A stretch of DNA of 64,000 nt from Shewanella sp. MTB7 (GTDB lineage: Bacteria; Pseudomonadota; Gammaproteobacteria; Enterobacterales; Shewanellaceae). Where the stretch lies: assembly GCF_027571385.1 (NCBI RefSeq), contig NZ_CP085636.1, positions 3,848,001 through 3,912,000 of the forward strand, in the 5' to 3' direction. The position numbers and the translations under genes were made by a program. How positions within the stretch are numbered: the first letter of the stretch is position 1; every line of letters begins with the position of its first letter. The notes below the pieces were generated by a model that was not told the DNA's origin, did not search any database, and saw only the letters and a list, made by a program, of their open reading frames with translations. Positions 54,818 to 63,361 of the stretch are shown piece by piece.

Positions 54818-56350
54818 ATGAGCAAATCTCAAAGTCTAATGCGCAAATCACATTTTCTTGGAACCAAGATACGTAATCTAAGAAAGCGTAACCATCTCAC
54901 CATGGAAGATCTATCAGCCAGGTGCATGAGAGTTGATCCTGAATCTGCCCCATCTATCTCATACCTGTCAATGATAGAGCGAGGGAAGCGAGTTCCCAGC
55001 GCGAATATGATGGCCGTTATCGCGACCGTTTTTCAAAAAGAGGTCGATTGGTTTTTAGATGATGTGCCAGAAGATCAGGCTATTACGCCTGAAAAGGGAC
55101 GCCGTGGCGGCATAAGCGGTATGGCACTAGAGCCGAGCTTTCTTTTCTCCAAAGACATACTACAAATTGCCATTCCAGAGATGCTTTCACAAACAGGTAT
55201 TACCGGCAGACAGTTTGCTCACCTGCTTATTCGAGCCCATCAAGAGCATCACCAAAATCACTTCCCCGATCTCGAACGAGCGGCTGAAGAGATAGGCATG
55301 AAACGAATGCCATTGGCAGTAGAAGACATTATGGATATCGCCAAAGGCATAGGCTTAACGATAAAGTGGGTCGATCGGGCACCACAAGATGTAATCGATG
55401 AGATGGGCGTCACCTCAACACAAGTTATTACCTCTTTCTTTGAGCCTCCCTCTACCATCTATGTCAATAAACGACTTCAAAACGTACCCTTTAGGCTTAA
55501 ATACGATCTTGCAGTACACATAGGACACTGTGCATTGCACAATAAAGACGGTTTAAAGTCGGTATTAACCACAGGACGAAGCCAGATAGGTGCATCTGGA
55601 GAGCTTGGTACGCCCGCCTCTTCCACGGTTAACGCCCAAGACATCTTGCATGCTTGGCGCGATTTTGAATCCAGTTTTTTTGCTGGAGCATTACTTTGCC
55701 CCAAAGTGCCGTTCAGGCAACTACTCGACCGCCATGGCTATGAAATTAATGTTCATGAACAACTGGGGATCTCGGCATCCGTTGCCATGCGTCGCATGAC
55801 CGTAGTGTCACCCTACCCTCATTGGCACTATTTCGATGCTTATGCTCCCGGAAAACTAAAAGCCGTATATAGAGGCAATGGCATTCCCCTTCCGTGGGGC
55901 AATATGAGACAAGTGCAAGATCCATGTCAACACTGGGCAGTATTTAGAATGATAAATGAGCCCACACAAGGCACCTCGGCACAGATATCGATCCTCAATG
56001 TGGCCGATGAGCCGAGAATTTACTGCTGCGAATCAATAAAGGTGGAAGATTTAGCGGGAAATAATCATGTGCTTTGCGCAGGTATCGATCTCAATCCAGC
56101 TATCGACGCCCAAGGCGGAGACTCACGGTCAATCGCTTCTGAGCTGAAACAAGCCTGTGTCGGTAAAAACGGTTCTGCTCAGATCCCGACTTCAATCAAG
56201 AAAGATCTAATGAGTGTCGCCAAGATATTGAACATAAACTGGATAGAGCGGGGGATCGAAAATGAAGCCAGACTTATCTGCTCAAGAGGTGCAGCCTGCC
56301 CTCGTCAGCCAAGTTGTTATGCATCAGGAAAAACTGAATGTGAAAATTGA
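54818..56350 (+). CDS. RamB/ScfR-type transcription regulator (XRE HTH, DUF3612)
   Basis: Regulator of 510 aa. An XRE helix-turn-helix covers about residues 13-75 (LGTKIRNLRKRNHLTMEDLSARC...ISYLSMIERGKR). An IrrE/ImmA-like middle domain follows; its zinc-protease motif is degenerate (AVHIGHCALH instead of HExxH). The C-terminal domain ends with clustered cysteines CSRGAACPRQPSCYASGKTEC. This is the layout of RamB/MccR short-chain fatty-acyl-responsive regulators. RamB represses glyoxylate-cycle genes in Corynebacterium. The divergent MSG-like gene is a likely target. Confidence 0.88.
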   Translation: MSKSQSLMRKSHFLGTKIRNLRKRNHLTMEDLSARCMRVDPESAPSISYLSMIERGKRVPSANMMAVIATVFQKEVDWFLDDVPEDQAITPEKGRRGGISGMALEPSFLFSKDILQIAIPEMLSQTGITGRQFAHLLIRAHQEHHQNHFPDLERAAEEIGMKRMPLAVEDIMDIAKGIGLTIKWVDRAPQDVIDEMGVTSTQVITSFFEPPSTIYVNKRLQNVPFRLKYDLAVHIGHCALHNKDGLKSVLTTGRSQIGASGELGTPASSTVNAQDILHAWRDFESSFFAGALLCPKVPFRQLLDRHGYEINVHEQLGISASVAMRRMTVVSPYPHWHYFDAYAPGKLKAVYRGNGIPLPWGNMRQVQDPCQHWAVFRMINEPTQGTSAQISILNVADEPRIYCCESIKVEDLAGNNHVLCAGIDLNPAIDAQGGDSRSIASELKQACVGKNGSAQIPTSIKKDLMSVAKILNINWIERGIENEARLICSRGAACPRQPSCYASGKTECEN

Positions 56351-56462
56351 CCAGTGAGAATGAGATTGTAACGGTAATACCTATTAGTATGCGGCGTATT
56401 CTGGCTGTTCATATTTAACCGTAATGCCAGTGGTGGGTCGAGTGTTAGACTAAATAGGAAAC

Positions 56463-57272
56463 TCAAATATTAAACGCCACACCTGGATCCCATTTCCAGA
56501 CCTTACACTCAAACCTAACCTGTCGATGCCCATCCACTCCCAGTGGTATGGGCTTAGAAAAAGCTAAGGTCGCACCGAACTCAACACTATGAGACACAAG
56601 TACATTATTTTCAAAAGGAGTCACAAAGCGTAACTTATCAAAATACCAGTAACCAGCAGCAAAGATTCTGGGCTCAACATCTACACCTAACCAATTCCAA
56701 CGCCAATGGATATCGGTACCAATATCGATCCCAGATTGTATCGCTGAATAGGTTTCAGCCTGAAAACCGTCAAAACTTCTGTAGCCCGCAAAAAACAAAC
56801 GGTTAACCCAAACTGGCGTGTTTTGCTTAACATTTAGATCCAAAAGGCTCGAAACACCTGTGGACATAATGGCGACATTTGCTCCGGAATTTAAGTTTTT
56901 GCCATAACCCAGATCGAAATAAGTTTGAAATTCATGATCTTCAGCCGTACGCATACGATACTCAACACCGGGAGTAAAAGTAACGGTTCCAACACTCGAC
57001 GGGAAGTCACCTCCAGGAATATCATCCCACTTAAAATTAAAAAAACCGAGTGAAATGGGAGTACGAAGCGTTAATGACTCGGTATCACTTTGTTGAATAT
57101 TGAAACTTAACGGCAAGTTTACGACTGTCGTATTTTGCCCTGCCGTACGATACAGACCACTGCCAAGATAGTTTGCAAATGCATAGTGAGTAAAATCTTC
57201 TTCTGTTGCGTGAACAGGCAATGAAAGGGAGATAAAACATAAAACTACAAAGATGATTTTATTCAGAACCAT
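56463..57272 (-). CDS. Putative solitary outer-membrane beta-barrel protein
   Basis: Exported protein of 269 aa with signal peptide (about 1-22, ending PVHA-TEED) and many alternating amphipathic strands with Tyr/Phe/Trp at the ends, as in outer-membrane barrels. It resembles the solitary outer-membrane autotransporter-like barrel group. No passenger domain. The last residues are FNI rather than a terminal Phe. Monocistronic, convergent with the regulator gene. Confidence 0.7.
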   Translation of the reverse strand: MVLNKIIFVVLCFISLSLPVHATEEDFTHYAFANYLGSGLYRTAGQNTTVVNLPLSFNIQQSDTESLTLRTPISLGFFNFKWDDIPGGDFPSSVGTVTFTPGVEYRMRTAEDHEFQTYFDLGYGKNLNSGANVAIMSTGVSSLLDLNVKQNTPVWVNRLFFAGYRSFDGFQAETYSAIQSGIDIGTDIHWRWNWLGVDVEPRIFAAGYWYFDKLRFVTPFENNVLVSHSVEFGATLAFSKPIPLGVDGHRQVRFECKVWKWDPGVAFNI

Positions 57273-57374
57273 ACATTAACAAATAAGTGTATTTATATGG
57301 TACTGAATATAACGTGTGATAGGATAAAAATCTAGAATACCCAGAGAACGATCTATAAAAACATTCTACAAAAG

Positions 57375-57992
57375 CTATGAATCACCATCAACGGCGAAGT
57401 AATGTTCTGACATCATATGACCAAGCTCGGTAGACTTAGTTTTAAGATAAGCCTCATTGTATCGGTTTTTACCGACCTGTAAAGGAATGCGCTCAACAAC
57501 CTTAATCCCTAACTCCTGCATCGCCTGCACCTTGCGCGGATTATTTGTCATTAGTCTGACTTGATTAATACCTATCTTTTCCATCATAGGTAAAATCATA
57601 TCGTATTTACGCATATCAGCGGCAAAGCCTAATTTTTCATTAGCTTCTACGGTATTTGCACCTTGATCTTGTAACTCATAAGCGCGGATTTTATTCAACA
57701 AACCAATACCACGTCCCTCTTGACGTAGATAAAGAATAAAACCTTGTCCTGCTTCCGCAATATTCTGCATTGCAGTTTGCAACTGAAAACCACAGTCGCA
57801 ACGTAAACTAAACAGTGCATCACCTGTTAAACATTCGGAATGAATTCGGCCTAACGTAGGGAGCCCAGCATCGAGAACACCAAATGTCAGTGCCACATGC
57901 TCTTTACCTGTCTCTGTATCTTCAAAACCATGCATATCAAACACACCCCAAGAGGTGGGTAACGTTGAAGAAGCGACATACTTAATCGACAT
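57375..57992 (-). CDS. ribA: GTP cyclohydrolase II
   Basis: First step of riboflavin synthesis from GTP. The 205 aa protein has the zinc site in [19 protein letters not shown] and the active segment [16 protein letters not shown], then [26 protein letters not shown]. Typical RibA length (E. coli 196). Stand-alone, without the RibB domain. No FMN riboswitch is visible upstream. Confidence 0.97.
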   Translation of the reverse strand: MSIKYVASSTLPTSWGVFDMHGFEDTETGKEHVALTFGVLDAGLPTLGRIHSECLTGDALFSLRCDCGFQLQTAMQNIAEAGQGFILYLRQEGRGIGLLNKIRAYELQDQGANTVEANEKLGFAADMRKYDMILPMMEKIGINQVRLMTNNPRKVQAMQELGIKVVERIPLQVGKNRYNEAYLKTKSTELGHMMSEHYFAVDGDS

Positions 57993-58290
57993 GAAATAAC
58001 CTTAACAACTCTCTTCCCTGAGACAACAATAAATCAAGAAAACAACGAGATGAATGTTTACCAATGAATAAAAGAAGCAAAATAGTACATTTTATTTCTC
58101 TACATAATAGGCCGAATTTTATCGTTTTTTTCCAATAAGTGAAATAGCTTAGCGATTTAATCGACTATTACTTCATCTTAAGGATAGTAGACCCACTTCA
58201 TCAGCGCATAAGAGGATATGCTGAGCGACAACAAAAAAAATTGATATCGCTCACTAATAATTAATCGCTAGCTAACTAATTTATCAGTAT

Positions 58291-58647
58291 TTAAAACTCT
58301 TTTGCTGCAAAGCCAGTCACAACCTTAATACCCATTTCACGGCCAAGTGCCGTCATGGGATGAACCACAACAAGACCCTTAACTGTTTTCTTGAACTTAC
58401 CCATATCGGCTTGTTCTTCTTTCGTTAGCGCGCGGTTGAACTTCAAGCCCATGACCGAACCACCCTGTTTACTCAGTTCTCGAGTCTGCTGTGCTTTAAC
58501 ACTCGCAATACGCTTAGTCACTGCGTTTATCTCTTGTCTAAACTGCAACATGATACCTTTATCAGCGCGCTTTTCTGCTGCAGCTAATTTACGACGAAAC
58601 TGTTCTAGTTTATCGCTGAGTCCATGAAGTTCTTCTTTTAAATTCAT
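58291..58647 (-). CDS. yibL: YibL family ribosome-associated protein
   Basis: Protein of 118 aa with a coiled-coil N-terminal half (LHGLSDKLEQFRRKLAAAEKRADKG) and the strongly conserved C-terminal part KFNRALTKEEQADMGKFKKTVKGLVVVHPMTALGREMG known from YibL. Associates with ribosomes by earlier reports; function unclear. The 298 bases to ribA and 258 bases to nrdG hold no supported gene. Confidence 0.92.
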   Translation of the reverse strand: MNLKEELHGLSDKLEQFRRKLAAAEKRADKGIMLQFRQEINAVTKRIASVKAQQTRELSKQGGSVMGLKFNRALTKEEQADMGKFKKTVKGLVVVHPMTALGREMGIKVVTGFAAKEF

Positions 58648-58905
58648 CTTCGTGCCTTAAAAATTCTATAAAATGCAAAAACAGCCTCAATACCGAAACG
58701 ACTTATTAACAAGATAAATCCTGTTTTTAGATGCCGTTTAGCTACATATAATGGCTGTTTTATAATAATTAATTGGATCTGATGACGGCATTATAACAGC
58801 ATCTGGGCGAATACAGTTACCGCTTTTCTGCGTGATCACCGAACACCTGAATTTCAAATAGACAATTGGCTTAACTAAATACCGCTCAAAAGAAGAAAAT
58901 CAAGC

Positions 58906-59376
58906 TCACCCACCACTCAGGCAGTGAATAATTTGATTACTGCTTCCTCTGAATTGCAAACTGGGGTCCGCCAACACCTGCTCAAATTTTCCATCCACCA
59001 GCACATCAACATAAGCGATAATCGCTTTTTGCGCTTCACTTAACTCATCGAGTCGATAGCCAGACCAAAGCCAGATATCTTTCTCTGGACACTCGGCTTT
59101 AACTCGTTTAACTAAAGCGAGTATTGATGCTAGATTGTCAGGAAAAAGTGGATCGCCACCAGATAAGGATAATCCTCTGCGCTTAATGCGGGTGTCTTTT
59201 AAATCCCGCAACACTTGATCTTGCATCTGCTGATCAAACTCATGCCCGTGACTAGGATTCCAAGTCGACTGGTTATAACAACCGCGACACTGATGTTCAC
59301 AACCAGAGACAAACAAGGTAGCACGGGTACCGGGTCCATTAATCACATCGACCGGAAAATATTGGTGATAATTCAT
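58906..59376 (-). CDS. nrdG: Anaerobic ribonucleotide reductase activating enzyme
   Basis: Radical-SAM activase of 156 aa making the glycyl radical in NrdD. The start MNYHQYFPVDVINGPGTRATLFVSG agrees with E. coli NrdG. The [4Fe-4S] motif is CEHQCRGC (C-x3-C-x2-C), with LSGGDPLFPDN after it. Downstream of nrdD with a 272-base spacer containing structured repeats, a Shine-Dalgarno-hiding hairpin and a 10-codon leader frame whose stop overlaps this start. Confidence 0.97.
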   Translation of the reverse strand: MNYHQYFPVDVINGPGTRATLFVSGCEHQCRGCYNQSTWNPSHGHEFDQQMQDQVLRDLKDTRIKRRGLSLSGGDPLFPDNLASILALVKRVKAECPEKDIWLWSGYRLDELSEAQKAIIAYVDVLVDGKFEQVLADPSLQFRGSSNQIIHCLSGG

Positions 59377-59405
59377 CGCATTTTCTTAAGAGTTAATGAG
59401 TTCAT
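59373..59405 (-). CDS. Possible 10-codon leader peptide coupled to nrdG
   Basis: Minus-strand frame MNSLTLKKMR behind a strong Shine-Dalgarno (GGAGGTGA, nine bases upstream). Its TGA overlaps the nrdG ATG (ATGA). nrdG has no comparable ribosome site of its own, so ribosomes finishing this short frame may start nrdG. The Shine-Dalgarno is in the downstream arm of a hairpin. Confidence 0.45.
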   Translation of the reverse strand: MNSLTLKKMR

Positions 59406-59413
59406 AAAAAAAT

Positions 59414-59468
59414 ATCACCTCCGAGTAAGCTGAGTCGCAAAATGGCGTCTCACTTATCTGGAGGTTAT
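59414..59468 (-). promoter_or_regulatory. Hairpin sequestering the ribosome site upstream of nrdG
   Basis: Arms at 59445-59468 and 59414-59438 pair as AUAACCUCC-AGAUAAG-UGAGACGC with GCGACUCAG-CUUACUC-GGAGGUGAU in the transcript (about 20 pairs with few mismatches, loop CAUUUU). The only strong Shine-Dalgarno before nrdG is buried in it. Opening the stem would be needed for efficient translation. Confidence 0.55.
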
Positions 59469-59506
59469 CTATTTAAGAGCCAGCACAATGGATATCAGCT
59501 CTATTT

Positions 59507-59626
59507 ATGCTTTAGCAAAAAAGTTCGTTATCTTTATGTTTTGCCACGGCAGTGGCTTACATAATCCATGCTTTAGCATAAAAAAGTCTGTTATCTTCAT
59601 GCCTTGCCACAATAGTGGCCTACATA
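59507..59626 (-). repeat. Two structured 58-bp direct repeats in the nrdD-nrdG spacer
   Basis: Copies at 59507-59564 and 59568-59626 share ATGCTTTAGCA, GTTATCTT, TTGCCAC and AGTGGC...TACATA. Each carries a small palindrome TGCTTTAGCA and a hairpin GCCAC-tetraloop-GTGGC whose loop differs (GGCA or AATA). Conserved stems with a changed loop suggest an RNA structure kept by selection. Confidence 0.6.
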
Positions 59627-59648
59627 GAAATGCGCAGCAGCTCTATTG

Positions 59649-61766
59649 TTATAGGTGCTTCACTCTGCGCTTAACTTCTTCTTGCTTACCGAAATTAAAT
59701 GGACGCGCATCTGGGCTGCCTAAATAACCACACACACGGCGTGTTACAGACACTCGGCTCGGCTCGTGATTACCACACTTAGGGCAGGTAAATCCCTTAC
59801 TGGTACAGGAAAACTCACCTGTAAAGCCACAATCGTAACACTCATCAATGGGTGTGTTAGTGCCATAATAGGGAACGCGACTAAAACTGTAATCCCATAC
59901 ATCTTCTAAGGCTTCGATATTATGCTGCATATTGGGGTATTCCCCGTAACAGATAAATCCACCACTGGTTAATTCAGGATAAGGTTGCTCAAAATCTAAT
60001 TTGTCATAAGGATTAACGGCTTTCTCAACATCAAGGTGAAAGCTATTTGTGTAATAACCCTTTTCAGTCACACCTTCTACCACGCCAAACACCTGAGTAT
60101 CTAGTTTACAGAAGCGACTACAAAGGTTCTCACTCGGTGTACTGTAGAGGCTAAAGGCGTAACCCGTCTCTTCAGTCCACTTCTCTGTGGCAGCCTTCAT
60201 ATACTTGATAATCTCGATAGCCTTCTCTCGCAGCACTTCGCAATCATACAGATGCTTATCTAAACCAAACAGCGCGTTAATGGTTTCATGCAAACCAATA
60301 TAACCAAGAGAGATAGAGGCTCGGCCATTTTTAAAGATACTTGAGATCTCATCATCGGCATTTAATCGCACACCACAAGCCCCTTCCATATACAGGATTG
60401 GAGCCACTCTGGCTTTCACGCCTTCAAGACGTTCAATACGAGTATCAAGTGCTTTACGGGCAATTACTAAACGCTGATCTAGAATCCGATAGAACTCGGC
60501 TTCATCACCTTTTGATTCTAAGGCAACACGCGGCAAGTTAAGGCTCACAACCCCTAAGTTATTTCGACCTTCATGAATTAACTCACCATTCTCTTCATAG
60601 GTGCCAAGAAAGCTTCGACAACCCATAGGCGTTTTGAATGAACCTGTTACTTTCTCGACCTGTTCGTAGTTAAGAATGTCTGGGTACATACGCATTGTGG
60701 CGCACTTAAGTGCTAACTTCTTAATGTCGTAGTTGCAATCACCCACTTTGTGATTAACACCATCACGAATAGCAAAAACCAGTTTAGGAAAGACAGCCGT
60801 TTTACGATTCTTACCCAATCCTGCTATCCGCACCTGCATCATAGAAGATTGGATTAGTCGAGACTCCCAAGAGATGCCTAAACCAAAACCAAAGGTCACA
60901 AAAGGGGTTTGACCATTGGCAGTGTGTAAAGTGTTAACCTCATACTCAAGAGACTGGAAAGCATCATGACACTCCTTCTCCGTTTGCGCAGTCGCGAACG
61001 CTTTTGCATCTTTTACCTCCCATTTCAGGGCGACTTGATAATGCTTGTCATAACTCTTCTTCACAAAAGGCGCGAGCACTTCATCGATGCGATTGATGGT
61101 AGTGCCACCATAAATATGACTGGCAACCTGCGCAATAATTTGTGCTGTTACGGCTGTCGCTGTCGAAATTGACTTAGGAGTATCTATCTCGGCATTACCC
61201 ATTTTGAAACCTTGGGTCAACATGCCTGCAAGATCTATCAACATACAGTTAAACATAGGGAAAAATGGTGCATAATCGAGATCGTGATAATGGATCTCAC
61301 CCGATTCATGGGCCGCGACCACATCTTTTGGCAATATATGTCTGGTCGCATAATGTTTAGCCACAATACCAGCAAGTAGATCCCTTTGAGTCGGGATCAC
61401 TTTTGCATCTTTATTGGCATTTTCATTGAGAAGCGCGGCATTGCTCTGATCGACTAAACCACGGATCTCACGGTTTAAACGGCTGCTAGTTTCGCGGTGT
61501 AGATCTCTGTCATGACGATATTCAATATACACGCGTGCTAAGGACTTATATGGCCCTTCCATAAGTTGATTTTCAACCACATCTTGTAGGTCGTGAATAT
61601 CAATCTCTTGCTTATCAGCCACAGATTCAGCGACTCTATTTGCCACTTGATTTGCATAACTATTATCTTCAATACCTGCCGAGATTGCCGCTGCTGCAAC
61701 TGCATCTCTAATCCTTGTTTCGTCAAAAGGCGTGCGGTAACCATCTCGCTTAATAACCACTGGCAT
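59649..61766 (-). CDS. nrdD: Anaerobic (class III) ribonucleoside-triphosphate reductase
   Basis: Glycyl-radical reductase of 705 aa making deoxynucleotides without oxygen. An N-terminal ATP-cone (about 1-95: VIKRDGYRTPFDETRIRDAV) provides allosteric control. Catalytic cysteines lie in the middle, a zinc site near the end (CYDCGFTGEFSCTSKGFTCPKC), and the radical glycine in RRVCGYLGSPDARPF. Followed by nrdG. Upstream DNA has two NrdR-type boxes and an FNR-type site. Confidence 0.98.
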   Translation of the reverse strand: MPVVIKRDGYRTPFDETRIRDAVAAAAISAGIEDNSYANQVANRVAESVADKQEIDIHDLQDVVENQLMEGPYKSLARVYIEYRHDRDLHRETSSRLNREIRGLVDQSNAALLNENANKDAKVIPTQRDLLAGIVAKHYATRHILPKDVVAAHESGEIHYHDLDYAPFFPMFNCMLIDLAGMLTQGFKMGNAEIDTPKSISTATAVTAQIIAQVASHIYGGTTINRIDEVLAPFVKKSYDKHYQVALKWEVKDAKAFATAQTEKECHDAFQSLEYEVNTLHTANGQTPFVTFGFGLGISWESRLIQSSMMQVRIAGLGKNRKTAVFPKLVFAIRDGVNHKVGDCNYDIKKLALKCATMRMYPDILNYEQVEKVTGSFKTPMGCRSFLGTYEENGELIHEGRNNLGVVSLNLPRVALESKGDEAEFYRILDQRLVIARKALDTRIERLEGVKARVAPILYMEGACGVRLNADDEISSIFKNGRASISLGYIGLHETINALFGLDKHLYDCEVLREKAIEIIKYMKAATEKWTEETGYAFSLYSTPSENLCSRFCKLDTQVFGVVEGVTEKGYYTNSFHLDVEKAVNPYDKLDFEQPYPELTSGGFICYGEYPNMQHNIEALEDVWDYSFSRVPYYGTNTPIDECYDCGFTGEFSCTSKGFTCPKCGNHEPSRVSVTRRVCGYLGSPDARPFNFGKQEEVKRRVKHL

Positions 61767-61799
61767 TGTTTATAATCTCCTCAAGTGAAGCTGCAATTA

Positions 61800-61888
61800 A
61801 CACCACATATAGTGTTAGTTTAGATCGAAAGCACAATATGTTGCGTATTAAGCTACAAACTAACGTTGAGAACATTGATCTTGATCAT
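61800..61888 (-). promoter_or_regulatory. nrdD promoter with two NrdR boxes and an FNR-type site
   Basis: ACACCACATATAGTGT (61800-61815) and GCACAATATGTTGCGT (61831-61846) match the NrdR box pattern (acaCwAtATaTwGtgt) at 14 and 13 of 16 positions. They are 31 bases apart, the usual phase. TTGATCTTGATCAT (61875-61888) matches the FNR site TTGAT-N4-ATCAA except its last base. Expected control: repression by NrdR when dATP is high and activation by FNR/EtrA without oxygen. Confidence 0.7.
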
Positions 61889-62043
61889 ATTATTGCGGAT
61901 GTGAGAAAAGAACAAAACATAAGTGCCATTGAGGCCACTTATCTCATATTTGCCCCTTGACCATACCGATAAATCGGGCTAGATAAAGGATAAAAAAGGT
62001 AAAAGTTGTGGATAAAACTTACAAGAAAATTTTATTTCAAATG

Positions 62044-62763
62044 TTAATATTTTCCTAAAGCTAAGTAACTATTGAGCTGTCCGCCAGCTTGCTGACTATC
62101 CCCCATAGAGGAAGCCAGTTGCATCAAGGATTTAAGCCCTTGCCATTGATCTTTATCTTTCGCACTCATCTCAACATCGGCCTGTAGGTAAACATTCAGT
62201 TGAGAGGAAACCCGTGCGGCTTCTTGGCTGGTTTCTTTACTTTGTACACTGTCCATATTATCTAACACGGACTCTGCGTCATCCAATAACGTGATCAATA
62301 CATTCGACATAGACTTGTCATCTTGAGATGTTTTTTCAAATTCATTGCGCTTTGATTGGATAAATGTCTTCATATCTTGCACTTTATCTTGAGACTTTGG
62401 CAGTTCGATGCCTCCCTGTGACAAACGGTTTAGTTGAGTTTCTGATAAAATACCGTCTTGATATAATCTCTGAACCAACTTAGGCAAATCAGTGCTTGAG
62501 AAATTACCATCAGCAAAAAAATCTTTCGCCATACTCTCAATCTTCTGCGCTCGAACGGCTCTAGGTGACAGGGACACCGACTCATCTTTAACCTGCTCCT
62601 TGCTGCCAACCTTCGACGAGTGACTGGTCTGACTTAAGCTCACTTTATCGCTATGCTTTCCTGCTTCAGCTTGGTTACTGTTGATACCATATTTATCAGC
62701 AAGACTAGTGTTAGTCAGCTGACTTGCTGTGCTTGTAGTATTAACGATTGGATTCATTGTCAA
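62044..62763 (-). CDS. Hypothetical Shewanella-type protein (239 aa)
   Basis: Soluble Ser/Gln-rich protein of 239 aa. The first 75 residues are polar and probably disordered; the rest is helical (LPKLVQRLYQDGILSETQLNRLSQGG, then ESVLDNMDS and LNVYLQADVEMSAKDKDQWQGLKSLMQL). No Cys motif, signal peptide or membrane helix. No known family; the style recalls small flagellar or motility helper proteins, but this is not supported. The next gene on the strand is a response regulator. Confidence 0.65.
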   Translation of the reverse strand: MTMNPIVNTTSTASQLTNTSLADKYGINSNQAEAGKHSDKVSLSQTSHSSKVGSKEQVKDESVSLSPRAVRAQKIESMAKDFFADGNFSSTDLPKLVQRLYQDGILSETQLNRLSQGGIELPKSQDKVQDMKTFIQSKRNEFEKTSQDDKSMSNVLITLLDDAESVLDNMDSVQSKETSQEAARVSSQLNVYLQADVEMSAKDKDQWQGLKSLMQLASSMGDSQQAGGQLNSYLALGKY

Positions 62764-62874
62764 AAATTCGGCGTATTAGGAAGATATGAACATTCATATG
62801 CATTAATTACGCCGAAACTAATCTTTTAAATAAGGATTTGAAAATAAAGATGAAGAGGAATAAAACTCACTCAA

Positions 62875-63244
62875 TTAATGTAAATTAAGCAGTTGCAACA
62901 CAGTAGGCATTAACTCATTTTGTTTGATGGGTTTACAAAACCAACCAGTAGCTCCAGCAAGTTTTGCCTGATCTTTAAGCGCTGAACAGTTTGACTGTCG
63001 ATACTATTAAGATAGGTATGCCGATATAAGATCTTAACTCTCTTAACTTTTGGATCAGCTCAATACCATTAAATTTCGGCATATAAAAATCAGTAATAAC
63101 CATATCATAATCCACCAATTGAGCCGCTCGGTAAGCTAGAGCACCATTTTCAGCAAGGGTAACCTCAACACCATCATAGACTAGAATTTTCTTAAACATA
63201 TTTCGCATAGCAAGTTGATCATCGACCACTAAAATTTTCTTCAT
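62875..63244 (-). pseudogene. CheY-like response regulator, frameshifted near its C-terminus
   Basis: Single receiver domain, about 123 aa when joined. MKKILVVDDQLAMRNMFKKIL, MVITDFYMPKFNG (phospho-Asp) and IPILIVSTV are in the first frame, which stops at 62975 after KLFSA. The expected remainder, NCSALKDQAKLAGATGWFCKPIKQNELMPTVLQLLNLH, reads in another frame to 62875. It includes the conserved Lys-Pro. One extra A in the AAA at about 62991 accounts for it. Either a real mutation or a sequence error; without the Lys the domain should be inactive. Confidence 0.8.
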
Positions 63245-63361
63245 ATATTCAGTCCCGTTGACTACATACTAGAAACTTAGGGCTAAATGAATAACCCATA
63301 TCCTGTATATTGTTCACTATTAGACCAAAAAGCGTAAAAAATAAGGATAAACAATTGTTTA

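Noticed and set aside
57993..58290. Possible FMN riboswitch near ribA
   Set aside because: The leader upstream of ribA lacks the RFN-element core sequences; the stretch here looks like plain AT-rich spacer.
59488..59727. Plus-strand frame of 79 codons over the nrdD end and spacer
   Set aside because: Most of it is the two structured repeats and the antisense of nrdD; the repetition explains the open frame.
61766..61960. Plus-strand frame of 64 codons upstream of nrdD
   Set aside because: It overlaps the NrdR and FNR-type boxes, has no ribosome site and no recognisable family; better explained as promoter DNA.
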